Shown one piece after another: positions 15,980 through 24,767 of a DNA stretch of 37,351 bases (position 1 is the first letter of the stretch; every line of letters starts with the position of its first letter). A program made the translations under genes and the position numbers. The notes under the pieces are model-generated. The model saw only the letters and a list, made by a program, of their open reading frames with translations. It was not told the origin of the DNA and searched no databases. Source of the stretch: Promethearchaeota archaeon (GTDB taxonomy: Archaea > Asgardarchaeota > Lokiarchaeia > Sigyniarchaeales > SOKP01); NCBI GenBank assembly GCA_008080735.1, contig SHMW01000003.1:87220-124570 (forward strand), read 5' to 3'.

Positions 15980-17224
15980 ATGTTAATGGAATGGACCGAG
16001 AAAGACCTTAAAATCTATGAGAAACCGATTTTTATTAATATTGTCCTGCTTTCAATAAATCTTACTTTATTCATCATCAAGCTCTTGTTTGGCTTGATTA
16101 CGAATAGTCTCGCACTTCAAGCAGATGCTTTTGATAACTTGACTGATATCGTTATTGTGATTGCTTCATTAATCGGTATCATTTTTGTAAGTAAAAAACC
16201 AAATGAGAAGTTTCCGTATGGCTATTATCGTTTAGAAAATATTATCAGTTTAGTGATATCAATTTTCATTTTTTTCACCGCATATACTATTATTCAAGAA
16301 TCTTTTAGTGAAATTTTTAGGTTTTTTTCTGGTGTGATTAAACCTATCTTCGTGTCCCCGTTTATTTTTATTGTTATGGTCATATCATTGTCAATATCCG
16401 TAGCAACCACAGTCTATTTAAAACTGATTGGAAGAAGATCACAATCCGAGATAATCGAATCCGAAACTAGTGAGAAACTATTGGATAATTTTATCTCCTC
16501 AACTGTCATAATAGGTTTTATTAGTGCATATTATGGAATCTTCATTTTGGATTCAATTTTTGGTCTAGTTATCGCTCTTTTCATTATTAAAGGGGGATAT
16601 GATATATTTCTCACTTCTACCAAAACATTATTAGATGCAGTAATAGAGTTCGAGAAGCGTACTGAACTGGTAGATCTCATTGAAAATTTCCCGAAAGTCA
16701 AAAACATTGATAATATAGAAATTAGGGCGTATGGACGCTATATTTTTGTTGAAGTAGATTTAAAGTTAAGTAAAGACTTGACTCTCTCAAAGATAGATTT
16801 ACTTAAAAATAAGCTTTCTAATAAAATCAAAAAGAATTTTCCAGATATATTCAAAATTGTAATTACAACTCGTACTCAAGAAGAGAAAACTACGAAAATT
16901 GCGGTTCCCCTTGAGAACAATAATGGATTGAATTCAAAAATCTATGAAAAATATGGGGAAGCTCCGTATTTTGGTTTTTTAGAAGTTAAAGAAGGTGAAT
17001 TATCAAGGTTTGAGGTCATTGTTAACAAATTCGTTGAGAGAGAAAAACGAAAAGGTATCCTTGTTTCTGATTGGTTGAGCTCCCAAAACATCGATAAAGT
17101 ATATACTCAGATGAATCTAAAGCGGGGTCCAAAATTAGTATTCGAAAATAGCTTCATTGAGGTAGTAAAAACCGAAACCGAAGAAGTCAGGGGAATAATA
17201 AAAAAAGAAAAAGAATCATCGTGA
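15980..17224 (+). CDS. Cation diffusion facilitator (CDF) family metal transporter
   Basis: This metal/proton antiporter has six predicted membrane helices in the first about 215 residues, followed by a long cytosolic region. In TM2 the metal site reads D-x-x-x-D (Asp52, Asp56 in ADAFDNLTD). In TM5 the usual H-x-x-x-D of zinc/iron transporters is E-x-x-x-D (Glu164, Asp168). The cytosolic part holds the ferredoxin-like CDF dimerisation domain (IEIRAYGRYIFVEVDLKLSK) and then about 100 extra residues that appear to repeat a similar alpha/beta fold. At 414 residues it is longer than bacterial CDFs (about 300). It follows the 15200 gene after 6 bp. Substrate not determined; the TM5 site argues against classical zinc specificity. 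Confidence 0.9.
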   Translation: MLMEWTEKDLKIYEKPIFINIVLLSINLTLFIIKLLFGLITNSLALQADAFDNLTDIVIVIASLIGIIFVSKKPNEKFPYGYYRLENIISLVISIFIFFTAYTIIQESFSEIFRFFSGVIKPIFVSPFIFIVMVISLSISVATTVYLKLIGRRSQSEIIESETSEKLLDNFISSTVIIGFISAYYGIFILDSIFGLVIALFIIKGGYDIFLTSTKTLLDAVIEFEKRTELVDLIENFPKVKNIDNIEIRAYGRYIFVEVDLKLSKDLTLSKIDLLKNKLSNKIKKNFPDIFKIVITTRTQEEKTTKIAVPLENNNGLNSKIYEKYGEAPYFGFLEVKEGELSRFEVIVNKFVEREKRKGILVSDWLSSQNIDKVYTQMNLKRGPKLVFENSFIEVVKTETEEVRGIIKKEKESS

Positions 17225-17270
17225 TTAAACCAAAAACATTATTTGAAGTTTCACCTTCTTTTATTTAATT

Positions 17271-18113
17271 ATGGCTTCCAAAGAAATCGATATTGAATTT
17301 CTGAAAGGACTTTCATTAGAAGTATATCAAAAAGTATTCCCTCTCATCGGTACTAAGGAAGGTGCCCAAAGACTCGAGAGGGGTGCGGGAGGTGATATTT
17401 CGATGGAAATAGATCTTGTTGCAGAAAATACTATTATAGATTACTTGGAAAAAAATGATATCAATATTCTCCTCCTCAGCGAAGAGACCGGGAAAAAATA
17501 TATTGGAAATAAAGAAACCATCGAAAAAACTCAGAAGAAATTAATTGTTGATCCTGTTGACGGTTCAACAAACTGCAGCCGTGGTATCCCCTTTTTTAGC
17601 GTTTCAATTGCTTATGCGGAGGGCTCCACATTAGAAGATATTAAAATGGCTGTGATATTAGATCTGATTACTAAAGACTTGTATTGGGCAGAAAAAAACA
17701 AAGGAACATATCTAAACGATAACCAAATTAGCGTCTCTGATAAAGGACTTTCCGATCAACTAATTTTTGAAATCGATTTCTATCTTTGGAATTTGCGAAA
17801 AAATCTAAAAAAATATCGTTCCATTTTAAAAAAATTATATCGAATTAGAGTAATGGGAAGTATTGCTCTCAGTTTTTGTTTATTAGCACGGGGTAGTGTT
17901 GATGGATATATCGATTTTCGAAGGGGAACACGATTGGTGGATATGGCTGCTAGTTATTTAATTATAAGAGAAGCAGGGGGTAAAATCTTTACAGTAAAAG
18001 GAGAACCATTAGATCAATCCCTTTCAATGGAGTTGAAATTTCCTCTGGTCGCGTGCAATGCTAAGCTAGAAGAAATTCTAAAAGAGGAGTTAAGAAATAT
18101 AAATTCTGAATAG
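17271..18113 (+). CDS. Inositol monophosphatase family phosphatase
   Basis: Metal-dependent sugar phosphatase fold with the family motifs: Glu71/Glu72 (LSEETG), DPVDGSTN (residues 94-101), and the C-terminal LVDMAASYLIIREAGG containing the third metal Asp. Members hydrolyse inositol phosphates, fructose-1,6-bisphosphate or PAP. In archaea these are often bifunctional IMPase/FBPase. Archaea make archaetidylinositol or di-myo-inositol phosphate, so inositol-1-phosphate is a plausible substrate, but this is inference. Length (280 aa) is slightly above the usual 250-270. It lies 46 bp after the CDF transporter gene and may share its transcript. Confidence 0.9.
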   Translation: MASKEIDIEFLKGLSLEVYQKVFPLIGTKEGAQRLERGAGGDISMEIDLVAENTIIDYLEKNDINILLLSEETGKKYIGNKETIEKTQKKLIVDPVDGSTNCSRGIPFFSVSIAYAEGSTLEDIKMAVILDLITKDLYWAEKNKGTYLNDNQISVSDKGLSDQLIFEIDFYLWNLRKNLKKYRSILKKLYRIRVMGSIALSFCLLARGSVDGYIDFRRGTRLVDMAASYLIIREAGGKIFTVKGEPLDQSLSMELKFPLVACNAKLEEILKEELRNINSE

Positions 18114-18134
18114 GTTAGAGTGGAAATTGTACGG

Positions 18135-19220
18135 TTATTGTGGAATTTCTATGGGATATTTGCCGTATTTTCTTCTCACATTTTGCATAGCTTCGAATCT
18201 GTCTACCGTGACTGCTGGGTTGATCGAATGACCTGAGCTGAAAATATAGCCACCACCAGGGGCTAATTCTCGTATTAATTTCTTCGCATAGTTTTCTATT
18301 TCTGAAATCTTTCCCGTCGCTAGCATCATTGGACTAAGATTTCCACAAAAAGTGATTTGATCTCCGTAATTTTCATTTAATTTGAAGATGTCGTAATCAG
18401 GATTAGCTGTCGTAGGTTCCAGAGGATTAATAACATCAACCCCACATTTTACAATATCCTCAAATATTTCCATTAAATCTCCATCAGAATGTAATAAAAT
18501 TTTACAATTTCTCTTATGTGCGGCATCACAAATTTTCTTTAACCATGGAAATATATATTTCCGATATAATCTTGGACTCATGAATAACCCATTCTTAAAT
18601 CCGTAATCATCCCACAGAATAATTAATTGAGCATCATTTTCAGCTAATATTTTTACTAACTCCAAGGTAAATTTACCCCTATCATCAAAGATCTTTTTTG
18701 CTTGCTTTGGTTTCCCTAATATCCTGGAAAAGGTTTCCAGACCGAACCCTTCCCATGTACATTCCATTAAAGCTCCTGTTGAGGGAACTGAAAAAATTTC
18801 GTTATTCATTTCTTCTTGAATTTTCCTTCCCAACTTAAAGGATTTTAAACGGGTGGATAAATGAGGGTCGGGTTGCTCCCAGCTCTCATAATCTTCAAAA
18901 TTTTTAAAATTTCCACCTATATACCCCATTATTTGCGTTCCATCTTTCTCATAATATTCGAACTGCATTATTCTACCATATTCGTCAATAAATCCCTTTC
19001 CCCCTTTTATTGGTTTCCGAGGAAAAAGAGATGATGCGGTCGCACATATATCTATTCCAATCCTGCGATAGAGCTCATGGGATTGTTTATACCCTTGTTT
19101 TGTTGGATCTACTCCATAGTGTTTGGTAATTGTATAATTTGTAAACGCGCTTTCCCATGCTGGAACTTTATCTGGTTCTTCATGATTTATTGTTGTTAAA
19201 ACTCTTTCGGGTGCATTCAT
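18135..19220 (-). CDS. Uroporphyrinogen decarboxylase (URO-D) family protein
   Basis: This 361-residue TIM-barrel protein has the URO-D/MtaA-like layout: an N-terminal MNAPERVLTTINHEEPDKVP (NH-x-E-x-DRVP-like opening), LIILWDDYGFKNGLFMSPRL, LHSDGDLMEIFEDIV, INPLEPT, and the C-terminal GGYIFSSGHSI. Corrinoid methyltransferases such as MtaA use His-x-Cys with a later Cys as zinc ligands; here the position reads H-S-D, and the later FCGNLSP keeps a Cys. This points to the broad group of archaeal and bacterial URO-D-like proteins of unresolved function, often linked to methyl transfer to corrinoid proteins. No corrinoid protein is encoded nearby. Convergent with the phosphatase gene (21 bp apart). 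Confidence 0.88.
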   Translation of the reverse strand: MNAPERVLTTINHEEPDKVPAWESAFTNYTITKHYGVDPTKQGYKQSHELYRRIGIDICATASSLFPRKPIKGGKGFIDEYGRIMQFEYYEKDGTQIMGYIGGNFKNFEDYESWEQPDPHLSTRLKSFKLGRKIQEEMNNEIFSVPSTGALMECTWEGFGLETFSRILGKPKQAKKIFDDRGKFTLELVKILAENDAQLIILWDDYGFKNGLFMSPRLYRKYIFPWLKKICDAAHKRNCKILLHSDGDLMEIFEDIVKCGVDVINPLEPTTANPDYDIFKLNENYGDQITFCGNLSPMMLATGKISEIENYAKKLIRELAPGGGYIFSSGHSINPAVTVDRFEAMQNVRRKYGKYPIEIPQ

Positions 19221-19304
19221 TTTATAGCCTAATTAACGCAAAAATTATTGATATAATCTATATTAAACTTTTAATCAGTTAAATATATTATCAAACATAA
19301 GGAA

Positions 19305-19910
19305 ATGGAAAATGATAATAAATTACAGCGGTTAAATAGAAAATTTTTTAACCGCGAAACCGAAAAAGTAGCAAAAGATCTTATCGGCCGATATCTCGTA
19401 CGAGAAACTGAAAATGGCAATATAATCGCCAAGATAACTGAAGTTGAAGCTTACGTCGGTCCCGAGGATAAAGCTTGCCATACTTATAATTATCGAAAAA
19501 CCGAACGAACTAAAACAATGTATAAAACACCTGGAACGCATTATGTATATCTGATTTACGGAATGTATTATTGTTTAAATGTGGTAACAGAGGAGGAAGG
19601 GATGCCTTGCGCAGTACTTATTCGTGAACTTTTTCCAGTAGATGGAATTGATTTAATGAAAAAGAATCGAAATGTCAAGATAGGGAAGAATTATAAAAAT
19701 TTAGTCGATGGACCTGGAAAACTCTGTATTGCATTAAATATTAGCAAGGAAACTTTCAATGGAAAAGATTCTTGTAGCCCAGATGCTAAGCTTTATTATA
19801 CCAATGGAGAGTCCGTTGAGCCGGGCTCAATTGAAGCGTTAAAACGGATTGGGATCGACTATGCTGGAGACGATAAAGAACGCCTATTGCGATATCGTTC
19901 TAAGATATAA
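19305..19910 (+). CDS. 3-methyladenine DNA glycosylase (AAG/MPG family)
   Basis: This base-excision repair enzyme removes alkylated purines such as 3-methyladenine and hypoxanthine. It has the AAG fold motifs: ITEVEAYVGPEDKACHTYN (catalytic Glu in the EVEAY region, residues 46-50), MYKTPGTHYVYLIYGMYYCLN (the base-flipping and DNA-binding region) and VDGPGKLCIAL. At 201 residues it has the family's bacterial size, without the N-terminal extension of the human enzyme. It stands alone, and is divergent from the URO-D-family gene across an 84-bp AT-rich spacer. Confidence 0.95.
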   Translation: MENDNKLQRLNRKFFNRETEKVAKDLIGRYLVRETENGNIIAKITEVEAYVGPEDKACHTYNYRKTERTKTMYKTPGTHYVYLIYGMYYCLNVVTEEEGMPCAVLIRELFPVDGIDLMKKNRNVKIGKNYKNLVDGPGKLCIALNISKETFNGKDSCSPDAKLYYTNGESVEPGSIEALKRIGIDYAGDDKERLLRYRSKI

Positions 19911-20136
19911 TACCTAATGATTATTATTTAGTGTAGCTAATTTGAATATACAATGAGAAGTATTTTCTTTGATATTTTAAAAATAGCCAAGAATAATTCA
20001 AAAGAAATCTGAAATTTATTCCATTACATTAATGTAAAGATGCTAATTTTTCCGAAACTTTAGAAAGAATTAAATATTTTAGAATAAAGATTATAACATT
20101 ACGATGAATTAATAAGATGCAGTTGGGGATTAGAAT

Positions 20137-20604
20137 TTGAGTAAAGATGCACTAAAATTTTTCCAATCTTATGTAAACGAAATGATTGATGTAGGTGGAG
20201 AAAATCTTCCCAAATCAATATCTTCTCGATTAGGCGCTAAATTAGCCAAGATTTATAAAAAAGCGGGAATCTGTGATATTGTGGTAGGATTGAAAAAAAG
20301 CTATGAAGTCCTGAAATCGATACCTGAAATCAATGAAACCAATGAAAACTCACTTGAGGTAAAGATTCAATATGATGAATGCTTTTGCCCAATTGGTGGG
20401 GATCCTGATCCCGATAATCCAGAAAAGGGAAAAATTATTCAAGAAAGTATCTGCATTCCATATACTATTGGATTCCTTAATGAGTTCAATCCTAATTATA
20501 ACTATGATGGTGCGGTGGAGCAATGTATTCTCAGTTCGGGCCAAAAAACCTGTAAATATGTTTTACATCGGACGTTAAAAGAGGAGAACAATAATAATTA
20601 TTGA
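20137..20604 (+). CDS. Small Cys-containing protein, possibly V4R-like or ATC-hydrolase-like
   Basis: TTG start at 20137 is preceded by GGGGAT at Shine-Dalgarno distance. The protein has 155 residues with a helical N-terminus and a C-terminal half containing CFCPIGG, ESICIPYTIGFLNEF, and AVEQCILSSGQKTCKYVLH. The order of a central Cys, a C-x-x-YTxGFL segment and a late EC...G...CxY motif recalls V4R (4-vinyl reductase) sensor domains and related small Cys proteins such as ATC-hydrolase-like families that bind metal or small hydrophobic ligands. The acidic insertion DPDPDNPEKG is unusual. I cannot choose among these; no partner gene is visible. Confidence 0.55.
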   Translation: MSKDALKFFQSYVNEMIDVGGENLPKSISSRLGAKLAKIYKKAGICDIVVGLKKSYEVLKSIPEINETNENSLEVKIQYDECFCPIGGDPDPDNPEKGKIIQESICIPYTIGFLNEFNPNYNYDGAVEQCILSSGQKTCKYVLHRTLKEENNNNY

Positions 20605-20772
20605 TCTCAGAAGTCTTATCAATACACCAATTCAATTGTTTCTATGTTTTAACTAAAAAATTTTTCTTCTTTAAATTTTTCGTGCGATTGGTTTTTGTCC
20701 AAATAAAAGTTCCAAGCTTCTTATAGGAAAGGATATTGGGGTTCTTTCAAAAAATTTTTATTGCTGAGAGTA

Positions 20773-20782
20773 TTTTAATATT
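20773..20782 (+). promoter_or_regulatory. TATA-like promoter of the SRP RNA gene
   Basis: TTTTAATATT lies about 25-30 bases before the inferred 5' end of the 7S RNA, the normal distance for an archaeal TATA box. Confidence 0.45.
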
Positions 20783-20802
20783 TGGGAAGCTTGGGCCTTT
20801 CT

Positions 20803-21090
20803 GAAGCTCTTATACTGGGTGGACCACAGCACGCTCAATAGTGGAAATTGCCCGGCTTGAGGCCCATTGAATACTTGCTACCGAACTATTAGCACACGTC
20901 GAAGCATTCGCCCCGATGGTGGGGGGCAGGGCGGTACCCGCCGTAGGGCAGGTATAAGCTCATAATAACGAACCCGGCCAGGCCAGGGATGGAGCAGCCG
21001 TAAGTTTTGTCTTTCACGCTTCGGGAATCGGGTGTGGAGTGTGGTAATGGCTGAGGTGCAAGTGAAGATGTGGGTCCAGAGTCGGGATTT
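20803..21090 (+). ncRNA. Signal recognition particle RNA (7S/SRP RNA)
   Basis: A GC-rich island in AT-rich surroundings, with no ORF. Its most diagnostic part is helix 8 at about 20973-21000. There a CGGC/GCCG stem encloses a symmetric loop with CAGG on one side and AGCA on the other, closed by CCA-GGGA-TGG with a GNRA-like tetraloop. This is the conserved SRP54 binding site, matching the human GGCCCAGG...GGAGCAGG arrangement. A neighbouring GC-rich hairpin (about 20909-20935) fits helix 6, which binds SRP19. The ends can pair through TGGACC (about 20820) and GGTCCA (about 21074). Ends are approximate to about 10 bases. The RNA targets ribosomes making membrane proteins. Confidence 0.9.
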
Positions 21091-21110
21091 TTTATCTTTT
21101 TCTGATTTGA
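21088..21110 (+). terminator. Oligo-T terminator of the SRP RNA
   Basis: Two T-runs (TTTTTT then CTTTTTC) directly follow the GC-rich RNA, typical of archaeal intrinsic termination. Confidence 0.6.
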
Positions 21111-21117
21111 TCTAACT

Positions 21118-21285
21118 TTATTTATCTTCGATTGAAATGAAATTTTCCCGTATCAGTTTTCGTTTGAGAATCTTGATGAAGTCCTTATTGTCGGGAAAGA
21201 CGTTTCCCACATCTTCAAAATCATAGTTTTTCGAACGTGAGTGTGAGAGTAAGTTTTCCTCAATTTTTTCGAATTCTTTAAACAT
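21118..21285 (-). CDS. Possible small charged protein, about 55 aa
   Basis: A minus-strand frame converges on the SRP RNA gene. A longer start at 21333 adds a hydrophobic stretch that is probably translated spacer; starting at the inner Met gives MFKEFEKIEENLLSHSRSKN and then an acidic-basic helix ending in RENFISIEDK. Base composition at third positions is less extreme than in nearby spacer, which favours coding. No family recognised and no clear Shine-Dalgarno, so this is tentative. Confidence 0.35.
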   Translation of the reverse strand: MFKEFEKIEENLLSHSRSKNYDFEDVGNVFPDNKDFIKILKRKLIRENFISIEDK

Positions 21286-21429
21286 AAACAATAAAAAAAA
21301 ATATAGATTCAAAAAATCAAATATTACAGACAAAATATGTCCATATTATGTAAAGTTAGAAAATTGACCCAAATTACCAATTTTTATTTCATAGGAGAAT
21401 TGTTTATTATTCACGAGATAATCATTAAT

Positions 21430-21960
21430 ATGAGAGTTATGTTTCGACCAGAAGAATTACACTGGAATGATATTGTATCCGAGCTTATAGAAGGATATGC
21501 CTATATAGACCATATAAAATCTATGAAAGAACGAATAATGCATCAAAGTAATTATAAAGCATATAACCCAGATATGGTCCTAATAAAGAAATTACAATCC
21601 GAATTTGATCAGAGCACTCATAACCTTAAAATCTTGACATTGGGGGCAACATGGTGTATGACTTGTGCGGATGTCAAGCCCACACTTATTAAGATTGTGG
21701 AGGCGGTTAATTCTCCCAAGCTAAGAATATTTCTATTGGGCGGCGTGAAAACTACAATGGAAAGCAATGAAGAGGACTATTCATGGGCACAAAAGTCTCC
21801 TCCAGAGTTTCATAACCCAAAATTTGCAGTAGATCAAATCCCATTAGTCTATTTCTTTGACAAAACCGGACAATGTTTAACCAGAATTGAAAAATATCCA
21901 AAAAATGTGGATATATTTGAAGAGGCTATCCTCAAAATTTATCAGACCTATCTAAAGTGA
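21430..21960 (+). CDS. Thioredoxin-fold protein with CxxC motif
   Basis: The open frame begins at 21337, but the first 31 codons look like translated spacer (ILCKVRKLTQITNFYFIGEL); I place the start at ATG 21430 (MRVMFRPEEL), with ATG 21439 also possible. The domain contains ILTLGATWCMTCADVKPTL, with Cys-Met-Thr-Cys at the thioredoxin active-site position, and the cis-proline segment QIPLVYFFDKTG. An N-terminal helical part of about 65 residues precedes it. There is no signal peptide. The protein probably acts as a disulphide reductase or redox carrier in the cytosol. It lies 120 bp upstream of an Ldh-family dehydrogenase, with no evidence of a shared function. Confidence 0.82.
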   Translation: MRVMFRPEELHWNDIVSELIEGYAYIDHIKSMKERIMHQSNYKAYNPDMVLIKKLQSEFDQSTHNLKILTLGATWCMTCADVKPTLIKIVEAVNSPKLRIFLLGGVKTTMESNEEDYSWAQKSPPEFHNPKFAVDQIPLVYFFDKTGQCLTRIEKYPKNVDIFEEAILKIYQTYLK

Positions 21961-22080
21961 GATGTGTAATTTTTAGAATTTTCTTATTAAATTGAGATTA
22001 ACTATTTAAATGAATTGAAGAATTATTAGAATTGTTAAACTTAAGAGAATTTTGAAATTATATTACGAGAGGTTTAAAAA

Positions 22081-23190
22081 TTGTCAAATTCAGACGATAT
22101 TGTGTATGTTGGAGCGGATGAACTCGAGAGGTTTATGCGGGATGTCTTTATAGGGTTAGGAGTTCCTGAGGACGATGCTAAAATTATTGGAAACGTGTTA
22201 ATTGCTTCGGATCTTCGAGGGATCGATACACACGGTATCCAACGCTGTAAAATGTATTATGATCGGATTAAAGAAGGCATTTACGAGGTCGAAACGAATA
22301 TAGATGTGATCAAAGATGGACCAACCACCGCCCTTTGGGATGGAAACTGTGGAATGGGGCACGTAATTGCGTATAAGGCAATGAGAAAGGCAATAGAGAA
22401 AGCGAAGCAATATGGACTTGGTGCGGTTGCCGTGAGAAACTCCACGCATTTTGGAATTGCCGGATATTACTCGCTTATGGCGATTGAAGAGGGGATGATA
22501 GGACTAACTACTACCAATGCGCGACCATCAATTCCGCCAACATTTGGAGTTGAGCCTATGTTAGGTACCAATCCATTAACATTCGCAGCTCCAACTGACG
22601 AGGAATTCCCATTCTGTTTAGATTGCGCTACTTCCATTATACAAAGAGGTAAAGTTGAATTATATGAGCGGTTAGAGAAAGATTTACCTGAGGGTGTTGT
22701 AATTGATGATGAGGGCAAATCGATGACTAATCCTTCGAAGATCTTAGATAAAATGTTGGAACGGAAGGCAGCCTTACTCCCATTAGGGGGTCCAGGAGAA
22801 GAAAAATCAGGCTATAAAGGTTATGGATATGCAACGATCGTAGAACTTCTTTCGGCAGCCCTTCAAGATGGTATATTTCTCAGAGATACATTAGGGATTG
22901 AAGAAGATGGTCAAAAACGCTTAAAAGTGGGCCATTTTTTCTTAGCCATAAATATAGAAAGTTTTCTTCCCTTAGAGATATTTAAAAAAACCGCGGGTAA
23001 TATCATGAGAGGTCTTAGAAGTGCCAAGAAGGAACCAAGTTCCGATCGTATTTATACCGCAGGTGAGAAAGAATCTGAAGCAGAAGTTGAGAGGGAAAAG
23101 CAAGGTATTCCTTTAAATGAAAGCTTGCGCAATGATATAAAAACTATGCAACAAGAATTAAGTTTGGATCAATACAAGTTTAATTTTTAG
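22081..23190 (+). CDS. Malate/L-lactate/sulfolactate dehydrogenase (Ldh_2) family oxidoreductase
   Basis: NAD(P)-dependent 2-hydroxyacid dehydrogenase of the Ldh_2 fold, unrelated to classical LDH. TTG 22081 is preceded by GAGAGG. Signature segments are RGIDTHGIQR (His51), AVRNSTHFGIAGYYSLMA (His123), TTNARPSIPPTFGVEPMLG and GTNPLTFAAPTDEEFPFCLD, then GYKGYGYATIVELLSAAL. The family includes malate, L-sulfolactate (coenzyme M biosynthesis), ureidoglycolate and other dehydrogenases, so the substrate is open. At 369 residues, length is normal, with a charged C-terminal tail. Followed by the convergent second CDF gene. Confidence 0.93.
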   Translation: MSNSDDIVYVGADELERFMRDVFIGLGVPEDDAKIIGNVLIASDLRGIDTHGIQRCKMYYDRIKEGIYEVETNIDVIKDGPTTALWDGNCGMGHVIAYKAMRKAIEKAKQYGLGAVAVRNSTHFGIAGYYSLMAIEEGMIGLTTTNARPSIPPTFGVEPMLGTNPLTFAAPTDEEFPFCLDCATSIIQRGKVELYERLEKDLPEGVVIDDEGKSMTNPSKILDKMLERKAALLPLGGPGEEKSGYKGYGYATIVELLSAALQDGIFLRDTLGIEEDGQKRLKVGHFFLAINIESFLPLEIFKKTAGNIMRGLRSAKKEPSSDRIYTAGEKESEAEVEREKQGIPLNESLRNDIKTMQQELSLDQYKFNF

Positions 23191-23226
23191 TTAATTATCT
23201 TTCCTTTTATTTCAAAAACCAAATTT

Positions 23227-24669
23227 TCAGAATATAATCCCATCGGTTCTTCCTACTAAAGGCTCAGAATGAATTATTATATTTTTTAAATTACCATGAT
23301 CTATATTTTTATTAATTAAATGTTCTAATTCCGAAACATATTCATGAATCGTGGAAATATTTATATCACCATCAAAAAACACATGTATTTCAATGATACA
23401 ATAGTTTTCTATATTCCAAAATTCAAATCCATGGTATCCTTTAACAAATTCTTTTGTCCGGAGTAATTTTTCTATTTTTTCCCTTTTGTCTATTAAATTA
23501 TTGGAATTTATTCTTTGACATATTTTGTCATCTAAAATACTTCCTAAATCCTCTTGTTCCGCTTCAATATGACTTATTATTCGTGATAATTCTGGAATTT
23601 GATCTTTTAATTCCTCTTCAAATTTTGTAGAAATATCGTGCGCACCTCTTAAGGTTAGATTATTATTCACAACAATCGCAAATGAAACAAAATAATTTTG
23701 CTCAATTTTAAATATGTTTAGATTTTTTATGTTGATAATTTTTGGATAGTCGATCTTTAGGGAATTTATCAGATTAATGATTTGCTTCCCCAATGATTTT
23801 TCGCTGCTTAATGGATTCATTTCTATAATTGTTTCTATATCATAATTCGGAATATAGTGTTCTATTATCTTTCTTATTGATTTACTGATTTCATTTGCAT
23901 AGGCAATTGGGATGTGATCCTCAACAGCAAGATTCATTTCGAAAAATACTTTATTTCCCGCACCTCTTATTCTAAGATCTGTTATACCGTTTACATGGTC
24001 AAGGTTAAAAATCCCTTCTGTTATCATTTTAATTTGAGATGGATTTAACGGATTTATATCAGTTAAATCATCTATACCGTCTTTAACTAGTCTCAAGGCA
24101 CTAATTATTATTATGGAAGAAATGATGATGCTAAAGATGGGATCAAATAGTTTAATTCCAAAAAAAACTACAATGAGGAAATTAATAATTACAATAATCG
24201 CACGGAGAGAGTCTTGAAAAAGGTTTAGTCCTTGAACTTTCAGCGAAAGACTTTTACTTTTCTTTCCTTGGAATATGAGAATGATGGAGAATAGTAAATT
24301 AACAACCATAGAGATTATCAAAAGTTGTAATCCTAATGTTGGATTTTCTACAACAAAGTTTTGTGCTAATAACACTTGAATTGCATTAAAAGCTAAAAGA
24401 ACATAAATTATGGTTAAGATTATTCCTTGTGTAAGAGCTCCGATGGAATCAATTTTGCTATGACCGTACATATGTTCATAATCGGCGGGTTTCTGACTCA
24501 TATATATTGAATAGAAAGTTAAGCTAACGAAAAAAATATCAATTAAAGTATCGATTGTTTCAGAAAGAAAACTTAGACTTCCCGTAATGAGCACTCCAAT
24601 TAACTTCAATATAGATTGAAAAATAACAATAAATATCGCAGCTATTCCATATTTAATTTTTATATCCAT
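23227..24669 (-). CDS. Second CDF-family metal transporter, with long C-terminal region
   Basis: This is a distant paralogue of the gene at 15980. Six membrane helices are followed by about 270 cytosolic residues. TM2 reads D-x-x-x-D (Asp40, Asp44 in ETIDTLID); TM5 has N-x-x-x-D (Asn149, Asp153 in LNLFQDS) in place of the zinc-type H-x-x-x-D. Asn at that position occurs in some manganese-type CDF sites, so a Mn-like or other non-zinc substrate is possible. The C-terminal region appears to carry two or more copies of the ferredoxin-like CDF dimerisation fold (for example ITDLRIRGAGNKVFFEMNLA, then FKIEQNYFVSFAIVVNNNL, then FWNIENYCIIEIHVFFDGDI). At 480 residues it is one of the longer CDFs. 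Confidence 0.9.
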   Translation of the reverse strand: MDIKIKYGIAAIFIVIFQSILKLIGVLITGSLSFLSETIDTLIDIFFVSLTFYSIYMSQKPADYEHMYGHSKIDSIGALTQGIILTIIYVLLAFNAIQVLLAQNFVVENPTLGLQLLIISMVVNLLFSIILIFQGKKSKSLSLKVQGLNLFQDSLRAIIVIINFLIVVFFGIKLFDPIFSIIISSIIIISALRLVKDGIDDLTDINPLNPSQIKMITEGIFNLDHVNGITDLRIRGAGNKVFFEMNLAVEDHIPIAYANEISKSIRKIIEHYIPNYDIETIIEMNPLSSEKSLGKQIINLINSLKIDYPKIINIKNLNIFKIEQNYFVSFAIVVNNNLTLRGAHDISTKFEEELKDQIPELSRIISHIEAEQEDLGSILDDKICQRINSNNLIDKREKIEKLLRTKEFVKGYHGFEFWNIENYCIIEIHVFFDGDINISTIHEYVSELEHLINKNIDHGNLKNIIIHSEPLVGRTDGIIF

Positions 24670-24767
24670 TTAATCCATTTGTATTTGTATTTCCTATAAA
24701 ATATAAGATATCAAAAAGAAATAAAAATATATTTGCGATTTGAGTTTGATATGATTTTTTACTTATT

